Source: Longimicrobium terrae (GTDB lineage Bacteria > Gemmatimonadota > Gemmatimonadetes > Longimicrobiales > Longimicrobiaceae). From it: a stretch of DNA of 64,000 nt. Below the pieces are notes generated by a model. That model was not told where the DNA came from. It made no database searches and was given only the letters and a program-made list of their open reading frames with translations. Shown one piece after another: positions 17,709 to 26,216 of this stretch (positions are counted from its first letter, which is position 1; every line of letters starts with the position of its first letter). Both the position numbers and the translations under genes were made by a program. The stretch is taken from positions 168,002 through 232,001 of the forward strand of contig NZ_JACHIA010000007.1 of NCBI RefSeq assembly GCF_014202995.1, read 5' to 3'.

Positions 17709-17724
17709 TGTTCCACGTGAAACA
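17709..17724. promoter_or_regulatory. parS: parS site 3
   Basis: TGTTCCACGTGAAACA is identical to site 2. Its last two bases are also the first bases of the mnmE terminator stem. Confidence 0.9.
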
Positions 17725-17753
17725 GGCCGGCTTCTCTTCGGGAAGCCGGCCTG
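17723..17753 (-). terminator. Hairpin terminator downstream of mnmE
   Basis: CAGGCCGGCTTC (17723-17734) pairs perfectly with GAAGCCGGCCTG (17742-17753). It lies 86 bases after the mnmE stop on the minus strand and abuts parS site 3. Confidence 0.7.
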
Positions 17754-17838
17754 CTCTTGCTCTCAACCATCCATTCGGCCCGAGTCCCTCGTTACGAGCT
17801 CTCTCCGGTCGAACCGATCCGGGTCGAACGGCGCCGAG

Positions 17839-19203
17839 CTACTTGCCGACGCAGAACGAGCCGAAGACGCGGTCCAGCACGTCGTCCACGCTCACCGCGC
17901 CCACCATGTCCTCCAGCGACTCGGCGGCGGCACGCAGGTGCGTGGCAGCAAACTCCATGGGAACCCCGTCGTCCAGTGCGGCGACGAAACCGCCGATCTC
18001 GTCGCGCGCTGTCCGCAGCGCGCGCGCATGCCGCTCCCGTGTGACGAGCGGTGCTTCAGCCGGCTCGCCAAGGATTGCGCCGAACGCCGTGCGGAGCAGA
18101 GCACCCCGCAGCTCCGGCAGTCCCGCGCCGGTGGCGGTGGACACGTGAATCGCGGACCCGTCATCATCCAGGACCCCGTTCAACTGATCGGCCTTGGTCC
18201 GGACGAGCAGCGTACGATCCGCCGGGAGCGAGGCGAGAAAGGCGCGCTCGTCGTCATCCAGCTCACGACCCACCTCCGCCAGCACGAGCACGATGTCCGC
18301 GGCCGACAGGTACCGCCGCGCGACCTCGATCCCCATCCCCTCCACCACGTCCACCGTCTCGCGAAGGCCGGCGGTGTCCACCAGCCGGAACGGATAGCCG
18401 CGGATGGAGAGCGCGGACTCCAGCGCGTCGCGGGTGGTGCCGGGGATGTCGGTGACGATGGCGCGCTCCATCCCCAGCAGCGCGTTGAAGAGCGACGACT
18501 TGCCCGCGTTCGGGCGGCCGGCGAGCACGGTGAGCGCTCCTTCGCGCAGCAGTTCGCCCTCCGGCGCGGTGCGGAGCAGGGCATCCAGCTGGGCGCTCAC
18601 GTCCAGTGCGGAGGCACGGATGCGGGCGGGCGGGATGGGCGGCTCGTCTTCTTCCGGGAAGTCGATGGAGTAGGCGATCAGCGCCTCGGTGCCGATGACC
18701 GCATCGCGCAGGTCCGAGATGCGCCGCGACAGGCCGCGCTCCATCTGGTTGACGGCCGCGCGGTGCAGGGCGGGGGAGCGGCCGTCGATCAGGTCCGCGA
18801 CGGCCTCGGCCTGCAGCAGATCCAGCCGTCCGTTCAGGTACGCGCGGCGGGTGAACTCGCCGGGCTGGGCCGGGCGCGCGCCCGCGGCGAACAGCGCGTC
18901 CAGCACCAGCTGCGGCGTCAGCACGCCGCCGTGCGTGGCGATCTCCACCGTGTCCTGGCCCGTGTAGCTCTGCGGCGCGGGGAACCACGTCACCAGCCCA
19001 CGGTCCAGCAGTTCGCCGGACTCGGGATGGCGGATGGCGGCCAGGCGCTGTACGCGGGGTTGCGGATCACCGAGCGCGGGCGCGACGCGACGGAGTACGT
19101 CCGACGCGCCGGGGCCGGAGACGCGCAGCATGGCCACCGCGCCGCGCCCCTGAGCCGTGGCGATTGCGGCGACCGTGTCCGCGGAAAGAAGGCTGGAGTT
19201 CAT
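17839..19203 (-). CDS. mnmE: tRNA modification GTPase MnmE (TrmE)
   Basis: The GTPase partner of MnmG in wobble-uridine modification. An N-terminal formyl-tetrahydrofolate-binding domain (DTVAAIATAQGRGAVAMLRV, SYTGQDTVEIATHGG, PGEFTRRAYLNGRLDLLQAE) precedes the inserted G domain with GRPNAGKSSLFNALLG, VTDIPGTTRD and LVDTAGLRE. The C-terminal FCVGK supplies the conserved cysteine. In the G4 position it reads RTKAD rather than NKxD, a mild change. It is 454 residues from ATG 19203; the longer open frame runs into a repeat. It lies downstream of yidC in the usual origin-proximal order. Confidence 0.97.
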   Translation of the reverse strand: MNSSLLSADTVAAIATAQGRGAVAMLRVSGPGASDVLRRVAPALGDPQPRVQRLAAIRHPESGELLDRGLVTWFPAPQSYTGQDTVEIATHGGVLTPQLVLDALFAAGARPAQPGEFTRRAYLNGRLDLLQAEAVADLIDGRSPALHRAAVNQMERGLSRRISDLRDAVIGTEALIAYSIDFPEEDEPPIPPARIRASALDVSAQLDALLRTAPEGELLREGALTVLAGRPNAGKSSLFNALLGMERAIVTDIPGTTRDALESALSIRGYPFRLVDTAGLRETVDVVEGMGIEVARRYLSAADIVLVLAEVGRELDDDERAFLASLPADRTLLVRTKADQLNGVLDDDGSAIHVSTATGAGLPELRGALLRTAFGAILGEPAEAPLVTRERHARALRTARDEIGGFVAALDDGVPMEFAATHLRAAAESLEDMVGAVSVDDVLDRVFGSFCVGK

Positions 19204-19254
19204 GCGGGATGATGGCGCGGCGCCCGCCCGCGCGAAAGAGCGAACGGAAAGAAC

Positions 19255-19345
19255 CTCATACAGAGACGCAGAGGCGCAGAGAAAGACAGGGGTGCCGTCA
19301 TACGCTGTTCCTCTCCTCCGTGTCTCTGCGGCTCTGTGTGAGATG
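19255..19345. repeat. Inverted-repeat element of the CGCAGAG/CTCTGCG family
   Basis: CTCATACAGAGACGCAGAG on the left is mirrored by CTCTGCGGCTCTGTGTGAG on the right, giving an imperfect long hairpin upstream of mnmE. Related copies occur at 44.4, 46.5 and 48.9 kb. Confidence 0.65.
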
Positions 19346-19366
19346 CCGTTCATCGAAAGAAAGAAA

Positions 19367-19399
19367 AAGCGCCCGCCCCGGAAACCGGAGCGGGCGCTT
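19367..19399 (-). terminator. Intrinsic terminator after yidC
   Basis: AAGCGCCCGCCCCGG and CCGGAGCGGGCGCTT form a 15-bp stem with one mismatch and an AAA loop. On the minus strand it is followed by TTTCTTTCTTTCG, a good U-tract. Confidence 0.85.
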
Positions 19400-19422
19400 C
19401 TGTCGATCAACCACAATGCGAG

Positions 19423-21171
19423 CTACTTCTTGCGGCGCCGCGCGGGGATGCTGCGCAGGTTGGACTTGGTGGCGTCCTTGGCCGCCTTTTCCGCCTTCTG
19501 CGCCTCGGTCGCCCGCCGCCGCTCCTGCGCGATCAGCACCTGCTGCGGGAACGAGGCGATGTTGGTGGCCGCGTAGTACAGGTTCAGCCCCGACGGCATG
19601 GCAAAGAAGACGAAGCCCATCATCAGCGGCATCGTGTACATCATCATGCGCGCCTGCTCGTTCTGCTCCATCCCGCTGATCCGCGCGCTCGCGTACTGCA
19701 GGCCGAACATGGAAAGGACCAGGAACGCCGGCAGGATGTAGAACGGGTCTCGCAGCGACAGGTCCGGCAACCACGCGAAGTGCTCGCCGCGGAACTCGAT
19801 GGCGCTCTGGAAAACGAAGAAGAGCGTGATGAGCACCGGCATGGGAATCAGCATGGGCACGCACCCCGTCATCATCGACAGGGGGCTGACGCCCAGCTCC
19901 GAGTACAGCGCCATCATCTCGCGGTTCACGCGCGCCGGGTCGTCCTTGTGCTCGGCCTGAATCGCCTTCATCCGCTCCTGCAGAACGGGCTGCACGGCCA
20001 TGTTCTTCATCTGCGAACGCATGGCGCGGGCGTTGAGCGGCCACGTCACCAGGCGCACCAGAAAGCCGAACACGATCAGCACCCATCCCCAGTGCAGCCC
20101 CAGCGTGGTGTGCATGGCGTTCAGCAGCCACAGCACGCCGGCGGAGATGGGGCGCACGACAGGCCGCAGCCAGCGGTAGCCGTACGGCTGCACCTCTTCC
20201 AGCTGGTGGCCCACCGAGGCCAGCCGCGCGTGCTGCAGCGGCCCCAGGTACGCCTGCTGGCTGAAGGTGCCGTCCGCCGCCAGCGCCTGCACCGTACGGG
20301 CACGCGCGCGCGGGGAGATGAGGGTATCCGGACCCAGCGCGTACTTCACGTCGCGCGCGGGCTCCATCAGCACCCGGCTGAAGGTGCCGCGGTCGCCGTT
20401 GAGCAGCGCGATCAGGAAGTAGCGGTCCTTGATCCCCGCCCAGCCCAGCGGGCCGGCCAGGGTGTCCGGCGTCTGGATGCGGGACAGGGGATGGCGCTCC
20501 ACCCGCTCCTGGTTCCACGCCACCACGTTCAGCTCGCGCGCGGTGCCGTGGTCCTTGGCATCGTGCGGCGCCATGCCCGTGCCCAGTTCGGTCACGAGCT
20601 GGGCGCCGCGCGGCGCGCCGGTGAAGCGACCGCGGATGTCGACCAGGTAGCCGTCCGCGTGAAAGGTGTAGGTGATCTCCTGCCGCACCGGCCCCGCGTT
20701 GGCGGAGACGAAGGTGAGTTCACGCGGCTTGTCGCCTTCCCGGAGATTGATGGAGGCGGCGCTGGCCGTGAACGGCACGTTGCGGAAGTCCACCGTGTCC
20801 CGGCCGACGACGACGCGGCGCGCCAGCACGTCGCGCGCGCTGCGCGGCACCAGCTGCACCGACTCGCCGCTGTGCACGTAGCTCCGGTACTCCCGCAGCG
20901 TGGCCGCGTTCAGAGCCGCGCCGCGCGTGCTGAAGCGGTACTCGTACAGGGGCGAGGTGACGCGGATGATGCGGTCCGGCGCGTTGGCCGGCGCGGCGAG
21001 GGCGGCCGCGGGCGGCGCCGTTCGCGCGGTGCCGGCGGGCGTCCCGGCCACGGCGGCGGAATCGGCGGCGGTGGGAGCGGGTGGGGCCGGCGGGGGGAAA
21101 ATCCGGGCCCAGCCAAAGATGACCACCGTCGAAATGACGATGAACAGTATGAGACGTCGGGTCTGGTCCAT
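19423..21171 (-). CDS. yidC: Membrane protein insertase YidC
   Basis: Inserts proteins into the inner membrane, alone or with SecYEG. The protein starts MDQTRRLILFIVISTVVIFGW, the first membrane helix, followed by a Pro/Ala-rich linker and a periplasmic beta-domain (about 65-340). The conserved five-helix insertase region starts near PISAGVLWLLNAMHTT and includes WPLNARAMRSQMKNMAVQP, GCVPMLIPMPVLITLFFV and MPLMMGFVFFAMPSGLNLYY. The basic tail ends ARRRKK. At 582 residues it is the long Gram-negative type. It is 37 bases downstream of yidD, in the rpmH-rnpA-yidD-yidC order. No jag/khpB gene follows. Confidence 0.97.
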   Translation of the reverse strand: MDQTRRLILFIVISTVVIFGWARIFPPPAPPAPTAADSAAVAGTPAGTARTAPPAAALAAPANAPDRIIRVTSPLYEYRFSTRGAALNAATLREYRSYVHSGESVQLVPRSARDVLARRVVVGRDTVDFRNVPFTASAASINLREGDKPRELTFVSANAGPVRQEITYTFHADGYLVDIRGRFTGAPRGAQLVTELGTGMAPHDAKDHGTARELNVVAWNQERVERHPLSRIQTPDTLAGPLGWAGIKDRYFLIALLNGDRGTFSRVLMEPARDVKYALGPDTLISPRARARTVQALAADGTFSQQAYLGPLQHARLASVGHQLEEVQPYGYRWLRPVVRPISAGVLWLLNAMHTTLGLHWGWVLIVFGFLVRLVTWPLNARAMRSQMKNMAVQPVLQERMKAIQAEHKDDPARVNREMMALYSELGVSPLSMMTGCVPMLIPMPVLITLFFVFQSAIEFRGEHFAWLPDLSLRDPFYILPAFLVLSMFGLQYASARISGMEQNEQARMMMYTMPLMMGFVFFAMPSGLNLYYAATNIASFPQQVLIAQERRRATEAQKAEKAAKDATKSNLRSIPARRRKK

Positions 21172-21208
21172 CAGGGGTCAACCGGTCGTGAGACGGGCGG
21201 CCGTTCCG

Positions 21209-21421
21209 CTACGGAACGGGATCAAAACCGCCCTTGCACAGGGGGTGGCAGCGCGCCAGGCGCCGCACCAGCAGCCATCCGCCACGCGCGGCGCCGTACC
21301 GCTGCATCGCCTCGAGCCCATACTGCGAGCAGGTGGGATAGAAGCGGCAGCTGGGCGGCGTGAGCGGTGAGATCCCCTTCTGGTAGAAGCGGATCGCCCC
21401 GATCAACGCGCGCGTGAGCAC
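21209..21421 (-). CDS. yidD: Membrane protein insertion efficiency factor YidD
   Basis: A 70-residue protein that assists membrane insertion. All family hallmarks are present: [35 protein letters not shown] with its conserved cysteines, and [17 protein letters not shown]. The start is a GTG at 21421 inside the end of rnpA (overlap 19 bases), which is common for this gene. It lies between rnpA and yidC in the canonical order. Confidence 0.95.
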   Translation of the reverse strand: MLTRALIGAIRFYQKGISPLTPPSCRFYPTCSQYGLEAMQRYGAARGGWLLVRRLARCHPLCKGGFDPVP

Positions 21422-21792
21422 AATTCCTCCGCAAGCGCGGCAACCTCGTCGCGCAGCTGCGCGAACGAGGCCGTATACGTTTCCGGGCGGGCACGAAGCA
21501 TTACGTCCAGCGAGAGCCCGCGGTTTCGCAGCGCCGGCAGCAGCACGGCGCGCCCGATCTCGCGCAGCCTGCGCTTGACCAGGTTGCGCTCCACGATGCG
21601 GCGCTTGTGCTTGGGAACCACCACGCCCAGACGGGCAAACGGAACGGGGGAAGCGGAGACGAACGCGTCCAGATGGCGCGTCTTGCTCCTCTTCCCCCGT
21701 CTGAACAGCGCGCGGATCTCATCCGAAGATGTGATCCGCGCGTGCCTGGGCAGGCCGAAGCCCTGCGATTCGCCCGTGCCTTCCGGGTCCAT
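21403..21792 (-). CDS. rnpA: Ribonuclease P protein component
   Basis: The 129-residue protein subunit of RNase P, which matures tRNA 5' ends. The conserved basic motif [19 protein letters not shown] is present, as are [26 protein letters not shown] and [15 protein letters not shown] 21792 gives a slightly extended N-terminus ([19 protein letters not shown]) but contains the family start. It begins 41 bases after rpmH and shares its transcript. The longer open frame upstream only overlaps rpmH. Confidence 0.95.
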   Translation of the reverse strand: MDPEGTGESQGFGLPRHARITSSDEIRALFRRGKRSKTRHLDAFVSASPVPFARLGVVVPKHKRRIVERNLVKRRLREIGRAVLLPALRNRGLSLDVMLRARPETYTASFAQLRDEVAALAEELCSRAR

Positions 21793-21833
21793 GGACCGCG
21801 AGGCTGCGTACAGCGCGGCGCCCGAAGGGCCGC

Positions 21834-21986
21834 TCAGTACTTGGTGGGTACTTCGACCACCAGCTTGTGACGGCCCTTGCGGCGCCGGGCGTTCAGAACT
21901 GCGCGTCCGCCCTTGGTGGCCATCCGGGCGCGGAATCCATGCTTGTTGATCCGCTTGCGGTTGCGCGGACGGTAACTGGGCTTCAT
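21834..21986 (-). CDS. rpmH: 50S ribosomal protein L34
   Basis: A 50-residue ribosomal protein. It reads [18 protein letters not shown], then [20 protein letters not shown] and a short acidic-ending tail (VVEVPTKY). It begins the rpmH-rnpA-yidD-yidC unit, divergent from dnaA, as in most bacteria. A good sigma70-type promoter lies about 70 bases upstream. Confidence 0.98.
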   Translation of the reverse strand: MKPSYRPRNRKRINKHGFRARMATKGGRAVLNARRRKGRHKLVVEVPTKY

Positions 21987-22057
21987 CGGTCAACCCCTTC
22001 GGGTGCTGCGTCTTACAGGAAAAGTCGGCCGGATGGCCTTGGCGACAAAGACGAGTA

Positions 22058-22086
22058 ATCTAGCCCCGTTCCGCCGATCCGTCAAC
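22058..22086 (-). promoter_or_regulatory. Promoter of the rpmH operon
   Basis: On the minus strand TTGACG (22086-22081) and TAGATT (22063-22058) are separated by exactly 17 bases. The predicted start of transcription is near 22051, about 65 bases before the rpmH ATG. Confidence 0.7.
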
Positions 22087-22518
22087 GGGGGGCTGTCACT
22101 CCGGGGCGACGGCGCTTCACGGCACCTCCGTTTCACGCTTCGTCCCCCGCTCGCGATCGTGGTCCGCGCGGACAGCGTCGGCCCGGCGGCGGCGGGAGGA
22201 AAGTGACGGGCGTCATCCGCCTCTACGCTGTCTCTCTTCTCTGTTGACTCTGTTGACTCTGTTGACTCTGTGTGACCCGATCTGTTCACGTCCGCACGCG
22301 TTGGGAACGAGAGGGGCAGCAGGAGAGCAGCGTAGATGAAGCGGCGAACTGAACGTCCGCGGAAACAATCTACCGGCGGCGGGACCGTCTTGCGGAAGAG
22401 GGCGGTCCATCTGTTCGGGGGAGCTTCGGAACTCTGCCAGAAGCGCATGCATCCCGCTTGCGCCACCGTGCGTACATGTGCGCCAACCTGCCGAAACCCA
22501 AGTACTTACGCTGCTTTC
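22087..22518. other. Non-coding region between the rpmH and dnaA promoters
   Basis: No gene is recognised. It contains three tandem copies of TGTTGACTC at 22242-22268 and is somewhat lower in GC than its surroundings. No additional clear DnaA-box cluster is seen, which favours the dnaA-dnaN gap as the origin. Confidence 0.6.
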
Positions 22519-22547
22519 TTGACTTATCCACAACGCGCTTCTACGTT
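22519..22547 (+). promoter_or_regulatory. dnaA promoter with an embedded DnaA box
   Basis: TTGACT (22519-22524) and TACGTT (22542-22547) are separated by 17 bases. A perfect DnaA box TTATCCACA (22524-22532) overlaps the -35 hexamer and spacer, so DnaA should repress its own promoter. Transcription would start near 22554, about 40 bases before the ATG. Confidence 0.72.
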
Positions 22548-22592
22548 GGGCCGTCACTCTGTGTAGTCCTGCCGTCCCGCTGCCGAAGTTTG

Positions 22593-23990
22593 ATGGAGCT
22601 CACCGCCGGGGAAATCTGGTCGCGCATTCTGGAAAGCGCCGAAACGGCGCTGCCGGAACAGGCGTTCCGCACCTGGCTGGCCCCCACGCAGGCAGTCGCC
22701 GTTTCCAACGACCTGCTGGTCGTCGCCACACCCAACCCGTTCGCCGTCGACTGGGTGGAGGAGAAGTACGCCGAGATGCTCACCCGCATTGGTGAGCACC
22801 TGTTCGGCCGACGCTTCACCCTCTCCGTACAGTTTCAGGGCAACGGCAAAGCCGCGCCCGTGCCCGCCGCCATCGAGATTCCTCCAACGCCCGTGCCCGC
22901 GCCGGCCGCGCCCCGGGTGGAACCCGCGCCCGCGAACCCCACCCCCGGGGCCAGCCTGGCGCCGCTGAACCCGCGGTACGTGTTCCCCCGCTTCGTGGTG
23001 GGGAGCAACAACGAGCTCGCCTCCGCGGCCGCGCACGCCGTGGCCGAGGCGCCGGCCCGCGCGTACAACCCGCTCTTCATCTACGGCGGCGTGGGGCTGG
23101 GCAAGACGCACCTGATGCACGCCATCGGGCACGCCATGCTGGAGCGCGAGCCGCACAAGCGGGTGCTGTACATCTCCTCCGAGCGCTTCACCAACGAACT
23201 GGTGAGCGCCATCCAGGAGGGGACCATGGCGGACTTCCGGCGGCACTATCGCCAGATCGACCTGCTGCTGGTGGACGACATCCAGTTCCTGGAAGGCAAG
23301 GAGCGGACGCAGGAGGAGTTCTTCCACACGTTCAACGCGCTGCACGACGCCCAGCGGCAGATCGTGCTGACCAGCGACCGTCCGCCCAACGCCACGGGGC
23401 TGGAAGACCGCCTGGTGAGCCGGTTCGAGTGGGGGCTGGTGGCCGACATCAAGGCCCCCGACTTCGAGACCCGCATCGCCATCCTGCGCCGCAAGGTGGA
23501 GGAAGACAAGCTGGAGATTCACGACGTCGACGACGTGCTGACCTTCATCGCGCGCAACCGCACGTCGTCGGTGCGCGAGATCGAGGGCGCGGTCATCAAG
23601 CTGCTGGCGTACTCCTCGCTCACGCGGCGCCCGATTGACCTGGCGCTGGCCCGCGAGGCGCTGGGATCGGTGATCGGCACGGAGATGGCGGGCGGCGCGC
23701 CGGGCGGCATCAGCCCCGAGCGGGTGCGCGACCGGGTGGCGCAGGCGTGGGGGACCACCAGCGAGGCGCTGCAGTCCAAGAAGCGCACCAAGGACCTCAC
23801 CATCCCGCGACAGGTGGCCATGTACCTGATCAAGGAGATGTTCGACCTGGCGCTGGTGGACATCGGCAAGCTGTTCGGCGGGCGCGACCACAGCACGGTG
23901 ATCCACTCCGTGAGCAAGGTGGAGGACGACCTGGCGGGCGACGCGGATCTGCGGCGGCGGGTGGATGAGCTGAGGGCGGCACTTCGGTAG
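22593..23990 (+). CDS. dnaA: Chromosomal replication initiator DnaA
   Basis: The 465-residue initiator AAA+ ATPase. Domain I (ELTAGEIWSRILE..) is followed by a Pro/Ala-rich domain II (about 85-125). The AAA+ domain has NPLFIYGGVGLGKTHLMHA (Walker A at 165-172), LLLVDDIQFLEGKERTQEEFFHTFN and sensor II-type RNRTSSVREIEGA. Domain IV ends with the DNA-binding signature GGRDHSTVIHS. ATG 22593 is chosen because domain I starts there; the open frame continues upstream through the promoter. It diverges from rpmH and points to dnaN across the probable origin. Confidence 0.98.
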   Translation: MELTAGEIWSRILESAETALPEQAFRTWLAPTQAVAVSNDLLVVATPNPFAVDWVEEKYAEMLTRIGEHLFGRRFTLSVQFQGNGKAAPVPAAIEIPPTPVPAPAAPRVEPAPANPTPGASLAPLNPRYVFPRFVVGSNNELASAAAHAVAEAPARAYNPLFIYGGVGLGKTHLMHAIGHAMLEREPHKRVLYISSERFTNELVSAIQEGTMADFRRHYRQIDLLLVDDIQFLEGKERTQEEFFHTFNALHDAQRQIVLTSDRPPNATGLEDRLVSRFEWGLVADIKAPDFETRIAILRRKVEEDKLEIHDVDDVLTFIARNRTSSVREIEGAVIKLLAYSSLTRRPIDLALAREALGSVIGTEMAGGAPGGISPERVRDRVAQAWGTTSEALQSKKRTKDLTIPRQVAMYLIKEMFDLALVDIGKLFGGRDHSTVIHSVSKVEDDLAGDADLRRRVDELRAALR

Positions 23991-24599
23991 GGGAAGTGCG
24001 TGAGTGCTGGGTGCGGGGTGCGTGAGTGCGAAGGACAGCGGCTGACGGACTCCGGCGCTTGGTGCGCGGCATCGATAACCGGCCGGGGTTGAGGTCGAGG
24101 TGCGGGACGCGGAGGGTCGTGCGGCCGGCGACTGTGGCCCTCACCCCGCGTGCTGCGCACGACGACCCTCTCCCACGAACGGATGTGGGAGAGGGAGCAC
24201 ACCCCAACGGGATGTGGGTGCAAGGCGGATTTCGCGTGAGCCGGCGCCTGAACCCAAGCTGAGTCTCCCTTCCCCCAGGGGTTTTTGGGGGAAGGGTCGG
24301 GGATGGGGGCCTCTCTCCGCCGGCGAAGGACTTGGAGAGCCGCACCGGAAGCATCAGCGCTGCCGCACTCACGCACCCAGCACTCACGCACTTCACGTGA
24401 GGGATGCGGGCCCGGAGGGGCGAGACGGACCCGCGCGCGTGTCCCGGGGATGGAGGTCGGCGAGGAAGCCGGGCGCGCGGGGCTGGCTCGCCGCCGTTGG
24501 CAACAGCTGTATCGTTGCCTACGGCGCCCGCAGCCCGGCCCGGAGCGCAGCGGAGGGACACGCCCGCACAGGCCGTCATCCCTGTCCGCAAAGGGTACA
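23991..24599. repeat. Repeat cluster downstream of dnaA
   Basis: A GTGCGTGAGTGC-type repeat at 23994-24031 is mirrored at 24363-24392. Between them lie a copy of the 74-bp CTCACCCCGCGTGCTGCGC element (24133-24206, with stem CCCTCTCCCAC/GTGGGAGAGGG) and a CTTCCCCCAGGGG/TTTTTGGGGGAAG hairpin near 24270-24296. No gene is recognised. Confidence 0.75.
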
Positions 24600-24896
24600 G
24601 ACGACCGTCCAGATGCGGCGTGGACAACCGGTGTGGACGACTTGTGGGTAAGTTGTGGAGTACCGCCCCCGGCTGTGGGAATGGGGACAACGTGGAGAAC
24701 CCGCGAGTTGTACACACCGGCATCCACAGAGCCGGGACGCCCGCAGAACGTTGCGGCACAGCGGGTTGCGGGACGTAGAAGAGAGTTATGCACGAATCCA
24801 CGCTCTCTACTACTGTTACGAACATCTATATCTTTATTGTGGTGATAAGCCTTCCCGTGGATAACGGGTCACCCTGAAGCCGTTCGCGACCAACGT
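24600..24896. other. oriC: Probable replication origin oriC
   Basis: The gap before dnaN is dense in degenerate DnaA boxes: CGTGGACAA (24619), TGTGGACGA (24632), TGTGGGTAA (24643), TGTGGAGTA (24654), CGTGGAGAA, TTATGCACG (24786) and CGTGGATAA (24856). It ends with an unusually AT-rich stretch at 24808-24848 that could be the unwinding element. The position between dnaA and dnaN is a common origin site. No single box here is perfect, so this needs a strand-skew or binding test. Confidence 0.7.
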
Positions 24897-26021
24897 ATGC
24901 GATTCACGATCACGCGTGAGAACCTTCAGCAGGGGCTGGCGGCGGTGGCGGGAAGCATTCCCACCCGCACCACGCTGCCCGTGCTGTCCAACATCCTGAT
25001 CGAGGCCGAAGACGGCGCGGTGCGGATGAGCGGGACGGACCTGGATACCGCCGTCTCGGTGCGCGTGGCCGCCGACGTGGCCGAGGCCGGAGCCATTACC
25101 GCCCCCGCCAAGAAGCTGCAGGAGATCGCCCGCGAACTGCCCGGCACGGTGGAGTTCACCACGCAGGGCGATTCCATCCAGATCTCCAGCGGACGCACGC
25201 GGTACAAGCTGAACGGCCTGCCGCGCGACGAGTTTCCCGCGTTCCCCAAGGTGGACTTCGCCGAAAGCTGGCGCGTCACCGGGCAGGACCTGCAGCGCCT
25301 GATCACCCACGTGTCGTTCGCGGCATCGACGGAGGAGACGCGGCCGATTCTGAACGGCGTGCTCTGGCAGCTCGGCGACGGCGAAATGCGGATGGTGGCC
25401 ACCAACGGGCACCGCCTGGCCAAGATGACGCTCTCCGTCGATGGCGGCGGAGCCGGCGCGGACACCGCGGCGCCTCCGGGCGACTTCATCGTGCACCCCA
25501 AGGCGCTGGGCCAGGTGCAGCGCCTGTTCCGCGCCGACGATTCGGTGGAGGTGGGCCGCAGCGAGAACCACATCGGCTTCCGCGGCGAGAACGTGCAGAT
25601 CTACACGCGGCTCATCGAGGGGCCGTACCCGAACTACGAGCAGGTAATCCCCAAGGATAACGACAAGACGATGGTGGCGGACAAGGGCGCGCTGCAGGCG
25701 GCCGTCCGCCGCATGGCCATCGTGGCGAGCGACCAGACGCACCGCATCCGCCTGTCGCTGGGCGGCCCCATGCTGCGCTTCGCCGTGGAAACGCCCGACG
25801 TGGGCACCGCGACGGAAGAGCTGCAGGTGGAGTACGATGGCGATCCGCTGGAGATCGGCTTCAACGCGCAGTACCTGCTGGAACTGCTGCGCTACATGCC
25901 GACGGACGAGGTGCGGATGGGCTTCAAGGCGCCGGAGCGCGCCGCGACCATGCAGCCCATCGGCAACGAGGACACGCCGGACTACCTGTGCCTCGTCATG
26001 CCGCTGCGCCTTCTCAGCTGA
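24897..26021 (+). CDS. dnaN: DNA polymerase III sliding clamp (beta subunit)
   Basis: A 374-residue ring clamp that tethers DNA polymerase III. It has MRFTITRENLQQGLAAVAGSIPTR, LPVLSNILIEAEDG, FAASTEETRPILNGVLW, VATNGHRLAKM and the C-terminal YLCLVMPLRL, all standard for DnaN. Three-domain length is normal. The start is clear, 30-odd bases after the last DnaA-like box. A strong hairpin follows, so dnaN is transcribed alone and is not joined to recF, which is not in this window. Confidence 0.97.
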   Translation: MRFTITRENLQQGLAAVAGSIPTRTTLPVLSNILIEAEDGAVRMSGTDLDTAVSVRVAADVAEAGAITAPAKKLQEIARELPGTVEFTTQGDSIQISSGRTRYKLNGLPRDEFPAFPKVDFAESWRVTGQDLQRLITHVSFAASTEETRPILNGVLWQLGDGEMRMVATNGHRLAKMTLSVDGGGAGADTAAPPGDFIVHPKALGQVQRLFRADDSVEVGRSENHIGFRGENVQIYTRLIEGPYPNYEQVIPKDNDKTMVADKGALQAAVRRMAIVASDQTHRIRLSLGGPMLRFAVETPDVGTATEELQVEYDGDPLEIGFNAQYLLELLRYMPTDEVRMGFKAPERAATMQPIGNEDTPDYLCLVMPLRLLS

Positions 26022-26042
26022 CCGGGTACGGTGGATGAAGGA

Positions 26043-26078
26043 AAACGGGGGGAGCGCCGGATCGCGCTCCCCCCGTTT
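26043..26078 (+). terminator. Hairpin terminator after dnaN
   Basis: AAACGGGGGGAGCG and CGCTCCCCCCGTTT form a perfect 14-bp stem 22 bases after the dnaN stop. A T-containing tail (CTGTTTCC) follows. Confidence 0.82.
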
Positions 26079-26216
26079 CTGTTTCCATCCGCTTCCACGG
26101 TCCCCGGCGGCGCGGAGGATTGTACGACGGTGGCGGAGAAGGGCAGGAAGCTTCTCCCGCCCGCGGCGCGGCTCTCAGGCCAACGTCGGCGTTCCGCGAT
26201 CCGGGGCGATTTTCGG

